A DNA stretch of 64,000 nucleotides. Source: Amia ocellicauda (taxonomy: Eukaryota; Chordata; Actinopteri; Amiiformes; Amiidae). Both the position numbers and the translations under genes were made by a program. Numbering within the stretch: position 1 is the stretch's first letter; every line of letters starts with the position of its first letter. This document shows positions 23,401-30,929 of the stretch, piece by piece. The stretch is taken from assembly GCF_036373705.1 (NCBI RefSeq), contig NC_089856.1, positions 14,414,501-14,478,500 of the forward strand, given 5' to 3'. The notes under the pieces were generated by a model, which worked only from the letters and a program-made list of their open reading frames with translations, was not told the origin of the DNA and made no database searches.

Positions 23401-26400
23401 CCTACGGTTGTTGACTCATCCCGATTGGTGGAGAGTCGTTTTCGCCCTCTGCCGGTCTTTGCTTTGTTGTCCCCAATGTCTGCTGCTTGACCTTGTTCTT
23501 ACGAACCGCTGTCTTTGAAATTTTAAGGACGGAAGCAACCCAATGCTCGCTGTATCCCTCTGCCAGTAAAGCCAGAATTGAACCCTTCTTTTCCTCACTC
23601 AAAACTTTCCTTTTCAACTCTTTTGGCATGGTCAATAGTTATTTTTTGATTCCAATTAATTTTGAGGTACTATTAGCACTGTTTTTGCCATCCAGCTGAT
23701 CCTATTGCAAGAGAATAGTGATGGCCACAGCAGTGGTTTTTATACTTTTCTTCATTAAATAAGATTTTGTTCAGGTGATCACCTAATCAGTACCTCATTC
23801 AGACACTGGAATGGAATGGCTGCCATACATGTAGAGATACTGATTTAAGAAAAAATTGCAGTGGTCTCTTATTTTTTTCCAGAGCTGTATGTTTTATGTA
23901 AATCATGTAATTCAGTATATCATATAGACAGCGTATAATAAGCTATATGGGCATATAAAGCAATATGTCATATAAATGTATGCAAATGTTTATTGCATTA
24001 TTATTATTTTTTTTTAAAGCAAAATATTGTAATAACCATATGAAGGAAAAAGTATGTAAAGTGGTAAACACTTCGTAATAGAACATTCCTCCAGTGTATA
24101 TGGTTCCCAAATCATTACATTAATGCATAATTGTTACTACAAGTTATTGTATAGTAATTATTATTAATAATAATAATAATATTATTATTATTATTAACTT
24201 GCCTTTTAGATTTCTGTCAACTGGAGACACCTACACCTCTGTCGCTTTTAGTTACCGGGTTGGCGGCATCTACCACATTGTGGAAGAAACATATGAAGTT
24301 TTGTAGACATGCCATTGTTTTCCTCGTTTTGTTCTTGTTTACTCTATTTTTGTGAGCAGTACAAAGCTTTTCATTGGTCACTTCCCTAAATGGCGTGCAA
24401 CAAAATTGCAGACTTGGAAACACTTTCTATTTGAATTGTGTCGCTTCAGTGTTGGGTTGTCGCAAGCAGTGTGAAAGCTCCCTATCTAAACAATGTGTTC
24501 TATTTTTTTTGTTGTGGTGAAGTTTGTCATACCACAAAATCACCTGTCATGTCATGTCCGGTGTGAATTGACCTTTAGACACAATAAGGGGAGGAGGTAT
24601 AAAAGCTCTACAGTAAACTACACAGTATTAAGATCAGTACTATAGTAAACTACACAGTATTAAGCTCCTGTACCAAACTCTACAGTATTAAATCTTCTGT
24701 AATAAATATTACAGTATTAAGCTCCTGTGTGTAACTGTGCAGTTTAAAAGTAACTTTAGTGATGTGATGTGTGTGTGTGTGTGCATTTGGGTGCATATGT
24801 GTGTGGGTATTTCTGTGCATGTGTGTATTTCAGGCTCTCAGTCAGCTGATCCCACAGTCGGTGGTGGGGGAGCTGAAGGAAGACTCCAGCAATGTGGTGC
24901 AGCTCATCTCTGATGCCTACAAGGTGAGTGCAGCCTGCAGCTCCTTGCGTTGTGTGCTTGTTTGACAACATTTCTTTGTCATTCTGGAAACCAGAGAACA
25001 AGCACAGGCCAGCCTCGCCCAGTGGTGCCAGGATTTATTCCTTAGTTGTGTGTGCAATTGTGCAATCATGACTTTTTCAGTGAAGGCAAAGCGTCGTGCT
25101 GCATTCTCAGCCCTGTGTTCTGTGAGCCAACTCCTGCAGACTGTTTAAGTATCTCTGTGGTTTCCTTTGCTGAGCATTGCTTGGTGGTAATCAAAGTCAG
25201 GTTACAATATAGTTTCCCCAGTTCCTGCTCAGCAGGCTGCAGCTGAGTCACTGGTTCACTTTAGAGTGGTACAAGACACAGCTCAGACAAGATCAGCGTG
25301 CACAGGCCTGTGCTGATGAAGGTCAGTTTTTGAAGAGTGCTTTTAATGGGGGAACTCAGATGGAGACCACAACCTGAAAATAAAAAGGCACCGTCCAAAA
25401 TAACCTTGCACACCGTAATGCTGAATGCATGGTGGTAGGTGGGTTACATCAGCAGGGTGACATTCATTTACAGCGTGAGTCCTCGATACAAAGCAGAGAC
25501 CGCAATTGGAGGTTTTAAATCACTTGATTATAAATGCATTTAAAGAGACTTTTTTGGGTTTTCTGTTCGTGATAACTTCCTCTGTCTTCCGAGCTGAACC
25601 ACAAGCTGGTGCTGACACAGACAATCTGGTTTTGAGGTCTAGTGATAAAGCAGAAGCTCCAGTCTGGGCTTTCTGCTGAAGAGCTCAGTCATCAGGTCGT
25701 GTCCGCTCTCAGTGTCAGTGTGTCACAGCGGCAGGACTGAGCCTCGGCCGCTGCGGCTCCCCTGGTTTTATTAATGAATATTATACTTGAAATGGAGGAT
25801 GCCGTTGCTGTGGGCTGCTGGATTTTTGTTTGTTTGTTGTAAAACTGCAAATTTTACAGTAACTGGCATTGGGATCTTCTTGTGCAATGAAATCAATTTA
25901 TTTCATCATATAAATATTGAATATAATAATCTCATTATATTCAGTCTCATAGTCTCATGAAATTATGTGTGTGTGTGTGTGTGTCTGTTTGTGTATCTGC
26001 AGAGCCTGTCTTCCACCATCTACCTGGAGAGCCAGGGGGCCCCGCATGGCCTAGACATCACCTACGACTCGCACTGTGGAGGGGGGCGCTCTTTGCTGGG
26101 ACAGCAGCGTGGAGAGTGCACTAACATCACCATTGATCAAGAGGTAGGACTGGTTCTGGGGGGACGCTATAAGGGTTACCAGTCATCTTCACCACACCAG
26201 AGAGGTGGGCTGTATGGGTGAGGGTCGAGGCTGAAGTCAGGGCTCACACAGTACACATGAGTGCCTCCTGGTACAGTACAAAATTATGACTCTATCTCTC
26301 TCCTCTCCCAGATCAGCTTCATGGTGACGGTGTCCAGCTCTGCCTGCCTGTCTGGCCAGCACAAATTCTTCATCAAGCCCCAGGGTTTCAGTGAGCAGCT

Positions 26401-27488
26401 CCAGGTTACTGTGGAGATGCAGTGCGACTGCAATTGCCAGGACCTTCAGCCACGGCATGAATTCTGCAATGGAAACGGGACGCTCAACTGTGGTGTCTGC
26501 AGGTAAGTCTGCTCTATCTGATGAGGTGACTTTAGCTCTGGTCCTGGAGATACACAGTACAGTACAGTGGATTTTTTAAAATAAATCTTTCTACTTTTCC
26601 TCCCACCCGACTGCTCTGTCCTGCAGCTGTGACCAAGGGCATCAGGGGAGAAAGTGTGAGTGTGTGAAGGAGATGGACAGGCCAGGGGGTGAGGCAGGGG
26701 GCGGGGGGGGCAGCGGTGGTGCTGACCTGTACGCCTCCTGCCGCGAGACCAACACATCACAGCTGTGCAGTGGACGCGGGGACTGCGTGTGCGGGCAGTG
26801 CGTGTGCAGGGGGGTGGACGTGCGTGGGACCTACTGCGACTGTGATGACTCCACCTGCAACAGGGACAACAACCTCATCTGTGGCGGTAAAAGGAAAAAT
26901 ATATTTGTCATCATTTCATCCACTAAATGAATTACAGATATTGTTCATTTTGTGGCACGAAAGGTGTATTGAAATGAAGTATGACACAAAAACGGCGCCC
27001 CATAGGGCACTGAGGTGGGGGAGGAGGGAGGGTGACTGCCCCTAGGGGGTTGAGAAATTCCAATCCTGCAGGGCTGTAGGAGATTCTGTTTTTAATCATT
27101 AATGAATTAATTAAGTAATTGAGCCCTACAGGACTACAGCTACCCCAGCTCCACACACAATAACTCAGTACCTGTAATTCCGCCACACAGGGCACGGCAG
27201 GTGTGACTGTGGGAAATGTGTCTGCGAGCCGGGCTACAGTGGCGCAGCCTGCGAGTGCCCTGATGCCCAGACAGAGTGCAAGGGTCCAGACGGAAAGCTG
27301 TGCAGTGGGCAGGGGCAGTGCCAGTGTAACCGCTGCCAGTGCAAGCAGGGATATTACGGCCAGTACTGCGGATACTGCCGACACTGTGACCCCTGTCTCA
27401 CACATCGGTGAGAGTGGGGGAGTGGGCGTGGGTGTGGGGGTGTGGGTGGAGGTGGTCCAGTGCAATGCATTGTGTGTTTCAGGTCTGG

Positions 27489-27539
<51 letters not shown>

Positions 27540-28478
27540 GGCAATGATTTTTAGGTATTGTGTTTGTGTGTATGTGCGTCTCTGTCTTTCCTGCCCTCTA
27601 CCACTCTCCTCCTCGTTCTGCTTTTCTTCTCCTCCTCGCTCTCTCTCCCTCTCTTTCCATTTAATCTTGGTTGTGCTGTGCTGTGTTTGCAGTGAGTGTG
27701 TGAAGTGCCATGGAACATTGAAGGACTCCAGTGATCAGAACTGCAGCGCCCTCTGTGGTGAGACTCTGGTGAAGCGTGTGCCGTCTGTGCCGGGGTCCTT
27801 GTGCCGTGTGGAGGGCTTTGTCTTCAGCACGCAGGAGAAAGACAACGCGGTGCACATCCAGTACGCTGAGGCACCCAGTACGTCACCCCCCCCACCCGGA
27901 ACTAACCCCCCCTGAGCTCTGTTACTTAACTGGAATCTTAATTGAACCATAATTGCTTAATTGACCCCTAGTCTGACCCGCTATCCTCCTCCTCCTCAGA
28001 TGTGATTGATACGACAACCATGATAGTGGGCAGCTCTGTCTCCAGCATCATCTTCATCGGCCTCATCCTCATCATCGTGTACCGGATACTGTTGGAGCTG
28101 TACGACCGCCGCGAGTACCAGCACTTTATCAGGGATCAGAAGAACATGAAGTGGAAGGAGGTGAGCCTTCTGATTAGTATATTGATTAAAGGGGAAATTT
28201 AAAAATTGATTCCATGGCTGATTGATTTTGGAGGGCGATTTAGAGCAAATCAACACCACAAAATCTGAAAGGCTCTATGTCCCCTCAGAGATGCTGTATT
28301 TTCCATAAAAGGTACAACACGCATTCTGTTGCTTATAACGGCTGAACCATTTCAGTGACCTGTGTTATAACTGCTCTTCTCTCCTCTCTCTTGCTCTCAA
28401 TCTGTCTTCCAGACTCAAAACCCTCTCTTCCGGGACGCCACCACCACCACGGTCAACCCCATGTTCAATGACAGTTAG
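9167..28478 (+). CDS. itgb7: Integrin beta chain, beta-7-like (spliced gene, 15 coding exons)
   Basis: This gene encodes a type I membrane adhesion receptor subunit that pairs with an integrin alpha chain at the cell surface. Joining exons by GT/AG signals and phase gives 2,364 nt, or 787 residues; human beta-7, from memory, is about 798. Domains: signal peptide (1-about 30, core LTLALAVLL); PSI (about 36-85); hybrid/betaI with MIDAS D154-x-S156-x-S158, ADMIDAS D161/D162 and the N249/D251/P253/E254 site; four I-EGF modules (about 465-650); short beta-tail (651-712); transmembrane helix (about 718-740); tail with [14 protein letters not shown] and NPMF. The call beta-7 rests on the betaI stretches [14 protein letters not shown] and SLSST(I/V)xLE and on the specificity loop C211-C218. 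The tail (both NPxY tyrosines replaced by Phe) looks more beta-2-like. Member of the beta1/beta2/beta7 branch: near certain. Beta-7 rather than beta-2: likely. No broken exon was seen. Confidence 0.85.
9381..9460 (+). CDS. itgb7: itgb7 coding exon 2 (PSI domain, part 1)
   Basis: Acceptor TGATTGGCAG|G. Residues 36-62 contain the PSI signature C-x-S-C-x-x-C-I with HCAWC. Donor GTG|GTGAGT at 9461; ends in phase 0. Confidence 0.85.
9461..9580. repeat. (ACTCAC)n minisatellite filling a 120-bp intron
   Basis: Between donor GTGAGT and acceptor TCACTCTCAG the intron consists almost wholly of CACTCA repeats (about 9466-9574). The repeat itself supplies the pyrimidine tract and AG context of the acceptor. 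Confidence 0.9.
9581..9782 (+). CDS. itgb7: itgb7 coding exon 3 (PSI end, hybrid start)
   Basis: Residues 63-129, beginning [13 protein letters not shown], with the PSI cysteines C-x(12)-C ([14 protein letters not shown]). Donor TTAG|GTGAAT; phase 1. Confidence 0.85.
9951..10121 (+). CDS. itgb7: itgb7 coding exon 4 (betaI, MIDAS)
   Basis: Acceptor TGTACCCCAG. Residues 130-186 include [19 protein letters not shown], the universal integrin beta MIDAS/ADMIDAS motif with all metal-binding residues present. Donor ATCG|GTGAGA; phase 1. Confidence 0.95.
10615..11000 (-). mobile_element. IS630-like DNA transposon remnant (same family as at 30-37 kb)
   Basis: On the - strand, pieces of an IS630/Tc1/mariner-superfamily DDE domain are readable: FVDEAGL and LTKRR, then NIIGH-like, [22 protein letters not shown], and [17 protein letters not shown]. 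Frame changes separate the pieces. The motif order (VDEAGF, GHRA, PGQRGGNIT, GPYNTAH, LTFLD) equals that of the better copies at 33.2-33.9 and 36.5-36.8 kb. No ends were defined. It lies antisense in an intron of the integrin gene. Confidence 0.7.
11187..11251. repeat. (CA)n microsatellite
   Basis: About 30 CA dinucleotides with few interruptions, in an integrin intron. A further GT-rich stretch lies at 11325-11370. Confidence 0.95.
11512..11753 (+). CDS. itgb7: itgb7 coding exon 5 (betaI, specificity loop)
   Basis: Residues 187-267, beginning [20 protein letters not shown]. The specificity-determining loop is C211-PNRLTF-C218. [11 protein letters not shown] (249-259) supplies the SyMBS ligands and the MIDAS glutamate. 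Donor CAG|GTACCT; phase 0. Confidence 0.95.
11960..12480 (+). mobile_element. Possible hAT-superfamily remnant with BED-finger-like segment
   Basis: The sequence AGGGGTGCACTGATATATCGGTTGG at about 11962-11986 resembles the terminal repeat of a common fish hAT group. From 12170 a + strand frame reads [18 protein letters not shown] then NISSGG, similar to the C-x2-C start of a BED zinc finger in hAT transposases. The matching right end was not found. A related fragment (TTAATATCGGCTGATTTTG) occurs at about 21578-21596, on the far side of the nested insertions. Confidence 0.4.
12585..14000. mobile_element. hAT-like non-autonomous element, left part
   Basis: From 12585 the sequence has the sub-terminal signature of a fish hAT MITE group (ATGTATTCCGGTTACAG...GATTACCGATTA...GAGATTACTGATTAC). 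Its right end appears at 21380-21520 beyond the gypsy element. No coding sequence. The very left terminus was not identified. Sequence between 12690 and 14000 is AT-rich and otherwise unrecognised. Confidence 0.45.
14001..14737 (-). repeat. 3' LTR of the Ty3/gypsy fossil (shortened)
   Basis: Starts TGTAACCCAC like the other LTR and follows it, with insertions, to ...ACAACTATAACAGCTTTTCTTTTG, where it runs straight into integrase-end sequence. About 370 bp present in the other LTR are absent. It contains an (AAT)n microsatellite. Confidence 0.85.
14387..14465. repeat. (AAC)n/(AAT)n microsatellite
   Basis: AACAACAACAAC passes into about 20 AAT trinucleotides. It lies inside one LTR and is absent from the partner LTR, so it expanded after insertion. 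Confidence 0.95.
15539..15912 (+). mobile_element. LTR copy inserted in the gypsy fossil (related to 33937-34336)
   Basis: Over about 370 bp the sequence matches the LTR at 33937-34336: GGGTTAATTG...CTCCCTGCCTGCTCATGG, a TATA-like CTATATAAGGAGGCCTC, TTTATTTAATAAAG with a polyadenylation-type signal, and the end CCTGCCACA. The first about 12 bp (TGTGGCAGGGAG) are not visible. It separates zinc-binding from core integrase sequence of the host element, so it inserted later. Fossil solo LTR. Confidence 0.75.
18725..20176 (-). mobile_element. Gag-like frame of the Ty3/gypsy fossil, PNMA-like
   Basis: A long Gag-type frame of 483 residues. Its central part ([17 protein letters not shown], about residue 220; then [15 protein letters not shown] and [17 protein letters not shown], about 250-345) has the layout of the capsid-like domain of the vertebrate PNMA/ZCCHC family, which is thought to derive from Ty3/gypsy Gag. 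It belongs to the element at 14001-21209 and is listed separately only because of this resemblance. Confidence 0.7.
20309..21209 (-). repeat. 5' LTR of the Ty3/gypsy fossil
   Basis: 901 bp, TGTAACCCA...TGGGTTACA, with perfect short inverted ends. It lies upstream of the Gag-like frame on the - strand. Confidence 0.9.
21210..21520. mobile_element. hAT-like non-autonomous element, right part
   Basis: Contains AAAAGTATTCTGATTACGTTACTGACTTGGAGTAATG and ends AAGTGACCCTCCCAACCCTG (to 21520), the terminal inverted repeat of a common fish hAT group (CAGGGTTGGGAGGGTCACTT on the other strand). It pairs with 12585-14000. The gypsy element with its CATA duplication sits between the two parts. Confidence 0.6.
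21762..21917 (+). CDS. itgb7: itgb7 coding exon 6 (betaI)
   Basis: Residues 268-319, beginning [20 protein letters not shown], then [19 protein letters not shown]. This segment is the strongest beta-7 signature: [14 protein letters not shown] is the beta-7 form, whereas beta-1 and beta-2 have other residues before F-H-x-AGDGKL. Donor TAT|GTGAGA; phase 0. Confidence 0.95.
22016..22111 (+). CDS. itgb7: itgb7 coding exon 7 (betaI)
   Basis: Residues 320-351: [20 protein letters not shown] and [12 protein letters not shown]. Acceptor CTCTCTTTTAG, donor CGG|GTACAT; phase 0. It is 96 nt, an exon size typical for this position. Confidence 0.95.
22147..24581. mobile_element. MITE-like element with inverted ends, split by a Tc1-like insertion
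   Basis: The left end TAAGGGTCTATTCACACTGAACG (22147-22169) is an imperfect inverted copy of the right end GTCCGGTGTGAATTGACCTTTA (about 24560-24581). The inner flanks are also alike in type (CGCAAC..., TGTCGCAAGCAGTGTGAAAG). It is probably a PIF/Harbinger- or hAT-type non-autonomous element in the intron after coding exon 7. Superfamily unsettled because the target duplication is unclear. A Tc1-like element at 22322-23887 interrupts it. Confidence 0.55.
22322..23887 (-). mobile_element. Tc1-like DNA transposon, both ends present, coding decayed
   Basis: Terminal inverted repeats TAGCTCTGGAAAAAATTGAGACCACTGC (left, 22322) and GCAGTGGTCTCTTATTTTTTTCCAGAGCTG (right, to 23887), with TA on each side. 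The - strand transposase starts at 23629 ([25 protein letters not shown]; a helix-turn-helix follows as [16 protein letters not shown]) and continues in several frames to about 22640. Recognisable pieces include [27 protein letters not shown]-like and a worn C-terminal end. At least four frame changes or stops make it inactive. The A/T-rich inner flanks fit a Tc1-type 5' and 3' region. Confidence 0.9.
24605..24750. repeat. Degenerate 28-32-bp minisatellite
   Basis: Five imperfect units, each built around (A)CTACACAGTATTAAG(A/C)TC. Divergence rises toward the right. Intronic. Confidence 0.8.
24834..24923 (+). CDS. itgb7: itgb7 coding exon 8 (betaI)
   Basis: Residues 352-381: [20 protein letters not shown] and [10 protein letters not shown], near identical to the family pattern ([15 protein letters not shown]). 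Acceptor TGTGTATTTCAG, donor AAG|GTGAGT; phase 0. Confidence 0.95.
24924..26002. other. itgb7 intron, no element recognised
   Basis: 1,079 bp. A (GT)n run at about 25965-25984 lies close to the acceptor (GTGTATCTGCAG). Nothing else was recognised. Confidence 0.6.
26003..26143 (+). CDS. itgb7: itgb7 coding exon 9 (hybrid domain return)
   Basis: Residues 382-428: [20 protein letters not shown], then YDSHC and [11 protein letters not shown] with an N-glycosylation sequon (NIT). It resembles beta-7 here (SLSSTVTLE in human). Donor GAG|GTAGGA; phase 0. Confidence 0.95.
26312..26502 (+). CDS. itgb7: itgb7 coding exon 10 (hybrid end, I-EGF1 start)
   Basis: Residues 429-491: [20 protein letters not shown] onward, ending in the first Cys-rich module ([23 protein letters not shown]). 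Donor AG|GTAAGT; phase 2. Confidence 0.95.
26627..26886 (+). CDS. itgb7: itgb7 coding exon 11 (I-EGF1-2, glycine-rich insert)
   Basis: Residues 492-578. [12 protein letters not shown] is followed by a low-complexity insert [14 protein letters not shown] (511-524). I-EGF2 then follows with [14 protein letters not shown] (the RGD tripeptide lies within the module) and [18 protein letters not shown]. Donor GGCG|GTAAAA; phase 1. The insert is encoded by a G-run tract at 26686-26711 and is unusual for this family. Confidence 0.9.
27191..27407 (+). CDS. itgb7: itgb7 coding exon 12 (I-EGF3-4)
   Basis: Residues 579-650: [20 protein letters not shown], then [20 protein letters not shown] and CRHCDPC. 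Acceptor CGCCACACAG, donor CG|GTGAGA; phase 2. Confidence 0.95.
27408..27692. repeat. Intron with G-rich start and (GT)n microsatellite
   Basis: Starts with a run of G-rich pentamers (27414-27455) and contains about 23 GT dinucleotides at 27492-27537. The acceptor is TGTTTGCAG. Confidence 0.85.
27693..27877 (+). CDS. itgb7: itgb7 coding exon 13 (beta-tail domain)
   Basis: Residues 651-712: [20 protein letters not shown], then C-G-E-T-L-V-K-R and a [20 protein letters not shown] strand segment. The sequon NCS is conserved with beta-7. Donor A|GTACGT; phase 1. Confidence 0.9.
28000..28160 (+). CDS. itgb7: itgb7 coding exon 14 (transmembrane, membrane-proximal tail)
   Basis: Residues 713-766: hydrophobic [20 protein letters not shown] (720-739), then [13 protein letters not shown], the conserved HDRRE-type motif that clasps the alpha chain and binds talin. 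Acceptor CCTCCTCAG, donor GAG|GTGAGC; phase 0. Confidence 0.95.
28413..28478 (+). CDS. itgb7: itgb7 last coding exon (cytoplasmic NPxF motifs)
   Basis: Residues 767-787 then TAG at 28476-28478. It contains NPLF (769-772), TTTT (776-779) and NPMF (781-784), the sites for talin, phospho-Thr adaptors and kindlin. Both tyrosines of the usual NPxY are Phe, as in leukocyte beta-2 and, for the distal one, beta-7. Confidence 0.95.
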   Translation, partial: TQNPLFRDATTTTVNPMFNDS

Positions 28479-28885
28479 ACAACACCCCCATATGACAGAG
28501 GATGGACCTGCAATTCCAGAGGACATTAGGTTGCTGTTTCTACATCCTTATAGTTGGGATTGCATCCAAGATGAGGGAGAAACGGGAGAGAGGAGCAAAC
28601 AACTTAACGCAAAACACAATGGCTCACAACACAATGCAGCACAGCCCAGAAACCTTCAGTGCAGAGGGGCCCAGTCCAGCCTACATCCTGCTGTCCATGA
28701 AACTCCTGTTGCGTGGTGGCTTAACTGGGAGTCAGGAGTCCACCCCATTTGTGTCACCTGAACTGAAGACTGGGCCTGTGGCACCAACACTTTCTCTGTC
28801 TGTGTTGTCCAAACCCAAGTCACATCAGTCTAACTTCACCATCGCACCATATGACTGATCTGCTGTGTCCTGTAATCTTATAAAG

Positions 28886-29188
28886 CAGTGGTCTCCAATC
28901 CTGGTCCTGGAGATCCCCAATCCACTTAATCTGATGTGTCACCTAAAGTCACTAATTTCTAAATACTGGGAACACATGAGAGTTATTAATCAATTAAGCA
29001 ATTCAACCAAGGGAATTATTGAAATCTGAAGGTATTCAGATGGTTGCTCCAGTGGTTTCTAAAGGACTGAATTTACAAACCCACCTGCTTAATTACTTTG
29101 AAATACTTTCAGGTGTTTGAAAATTTGTGATAGAAGTGTGATCTCCAAAAACTGCTGGGCTATGCAGTACCAGGAATGGAGACCACTG
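28886..29188. mobile_element. hAT-type MITE, complete, 303 bp
   Basis: The left end CAGTGGTCTCCAATCCTGGTCCTG and the right end CAGTACCAGGAATGGAGACCACTG are inverted repeats. Both sides carry the 8-bp target duplication TTATAAAG (28878-28885 and 29189-29196), the hAT hallmark. No coding capacity. It sits in the probable 3' UTR, so it would be transcribed. Confidence 0.9.
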
Positions 29189-29202
29189 TTATAAAGCAAT
29201 GA

Positions 29203-29268
29203 TGATGTGGATGCATGTCAGTCTAATAATAATAATTATTATTATTAGACTGACATGCATCCACATCA
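29203..29268. repeat. Perfect 66-bp palindrome, no spacer
   Basis: Two 33-nt arms meet at 29235/29236 without a loop: TGATGTGGATGCATGTCAGTC... inverted exactly to ...GACTGACATGCATCCACATCA, with an AAT/ATT centre. Confidence 0.95.
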
Positions 29269-29274
29269 CAGTGG

Positions 29275-29312
29275 ATGTTAATAATTATAATAATTATTAT
29301 AATTATCAACAT
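29275..29312. repeat. 38-bp palindrome, one mismatch
   Basis: ATGTTAATAATTATAATAA is followed directly by its inverted copy with a single T/C difference. It begins 7 bp after the perfect palindrome ends. Confidence 0.9.
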
Positions 29313-29363
29313 TGCATTTAACATTTAACATCGCATTTGATTTAATTTGTCTGTATTTAAATT

Positions 29364-29369
29364 AATAAA
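29364..29369 (+). terminator. Candidate polyadenylation signal AATAAA
   Basis: The first canonical AATAAA on the + strand downstream of the integrin stop codon, about 890 bp after it. Confidence 0.45.
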
Positions 29370-29399
29370 GCACAACAATCTCTTTAACAATAACTTAAA

Positions 29400-30165
29400 C
29401 TTCAGACCTGTTTTAAATGCAGCTATAATAAATGTCTTTGCAGAAACCACTGTCTGCATGTGCAGTTTCTGTGGGGTGCATTTCCTGTATGTGATGGCTG
29501 ACTGAGAGCTGGTGGGTTGTGTTTTTGATTATAAAACAAACAGTACAGAAGGGTATCCATCCCTGTTTCTGGAGAGACACCGTACGGTACAGCAGGGTTT
29601 CCAGCCCTAGTCCTGGACTCGATTGCAAAGAAGAAAAACCGTCCTGTGGAGGGTCCCGCATTACATGCATGTAATCGGCAGACTGTCAGCGGAGCAGTTC
29701 CCCTTCATGCGAGTGCTGGAGCTCGGCCTAGTTTAGAATTATGCAGAAAGCACTTGGGCGCCATCTGCTATACAAGTTAAAGTTTGCATTTGTCAGGATT
29801 CAAGGATGATAAAACTCAAGCCCAGAACCCAACCCCCAAAAAATCTAACTATATTTCCATAAACAATGTTACAATACCATTTTAAAATATATACATATAT
29901 CAAATATTGTTTTGTACTATAATTATAAAATTATAATAATAATTTGAATACAGTTTTTTGGTATGCTGCCAATAATATTGAACATCTACTAACATCACCA
30001 TTAACAAAATGTGCAAATTTAATATATGGTATTATTATTATCAATTTTATTTAGATAGGGTTAAATGATTAGTGGCAAGCTTTTGTGGGAACTCCAGTGT
30101 GAGTTCAATTTGTGCATCCAGAATGGTTTATCTCCAGTCTTCAGATTATTCTGTGATTAATCAAA
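29400..30165. other. Intergenic, nothing recognised
   Basis: AT-rich, without coding or element signatures that I could support. Confidence 0.5.
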
Positions 30166-30169
30166 GTTG

Positions 30170-30515
30170 AATAATTATCAATGAAAGTAACAGGTTAAAT
30201 CACCTTGGGCCATTGATTTCTCTGTGGTTTCCTGATGAAGGGTAAGGTCTCCACCAGGTTCATGTGTTTTTAGCCTGGCCCAATATGGTCTTCAGTGGCA
30301 AGACAGCAGATAAACATACCACATATGCCAACCTATATATCAAAGTGGAATATTTAGCAATTGAAGTAATGGGTTAATTCACCTTGGCCACTTCTTTGTG
30401 GATTCATGAATGGGACATTTTCTCTAAAAGATCAGACTGTATTTAGCCTGGCCCAACATGGTTTTCATTGTCAAAACAGCAGGGAAACATACCACATATG
30501 CCATTCTCAGCTTCT
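30170..30515. repeat. Diverged direct tandem duplication, offset about 173 bp
   Basis: A segment ending TTTAGCCTGGCCCAATATGG...CATACCACATATGCCA (to about 30330) recurs as TTTAGCCTGGCCCAACATGG...CATACCACATATGCCA (to about 30505). The preceding parts also align (GTAACAGGTTAAATCACCTTGG with GTAATGGGTTAATTCACCTTGG). Origin unknown. Confidence 0.75.
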
Positions 30516-30929
30516 AATTTGCTCAGCTTTAGTAGATATATAGTGCACCTTTTTGAAAGACCCATGACTGGACTCAGGGGCCCTATGGGCATGGAAAATA
30601 TGGACTTGAGTACATACTGAGGTGGTGTTAGGGTTTTACTGAATTTGCTGAGAGTCATCAATCTGTAGAAGTGGTGGGGGGCTGTATGCAGTCTAAAAGT
30701 AACATGCAATTTATTTCCAGCCATTATCATTTAGAACTGTCCAAAGCTCCCAGGTCTCAGTAGCCCGAGTTTAAAATGTTGAAATAACTGATTAAAAAAT
30801 ATAAAACAAAATCTGGTTATATAAAGAAAGAAAACAAAATCAGTGGCCTGACAAAAATAAAAACAAAACAACCCTCTACTATATGTGAGAAATACAGTCT
30901 GGGGGCTTCTAGGTATATGAGGAAGAGAG

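Larger units (their letters stand above)
28479..29385 (+). other. Probable 3' UTR of itgb7
   Basis: From the stop codon to about 20 bp beyond an AATAAA at 29364-29369. It contains a hAT-type MITE and two adjacent palindromes. The true cleavage site cannot be seen from sequence alone. Confidence 0.5.

Noticed and set aside
26784-26800. The RGD tripeptide in the integrin I-EGF2 module as an adhesion motif
   Set aside because: It lies in the conserved CSGxGxCxCGxC core of the module (beta-2 has [10 protein letters not shown] here), so it is a by-product of the fold and not an exposed ligand loop.
26932-27465. 177-residue - strand frame over integrin exon 12
   Set aside because: It is the complement of a well-supported coding exon and its intron repeats.
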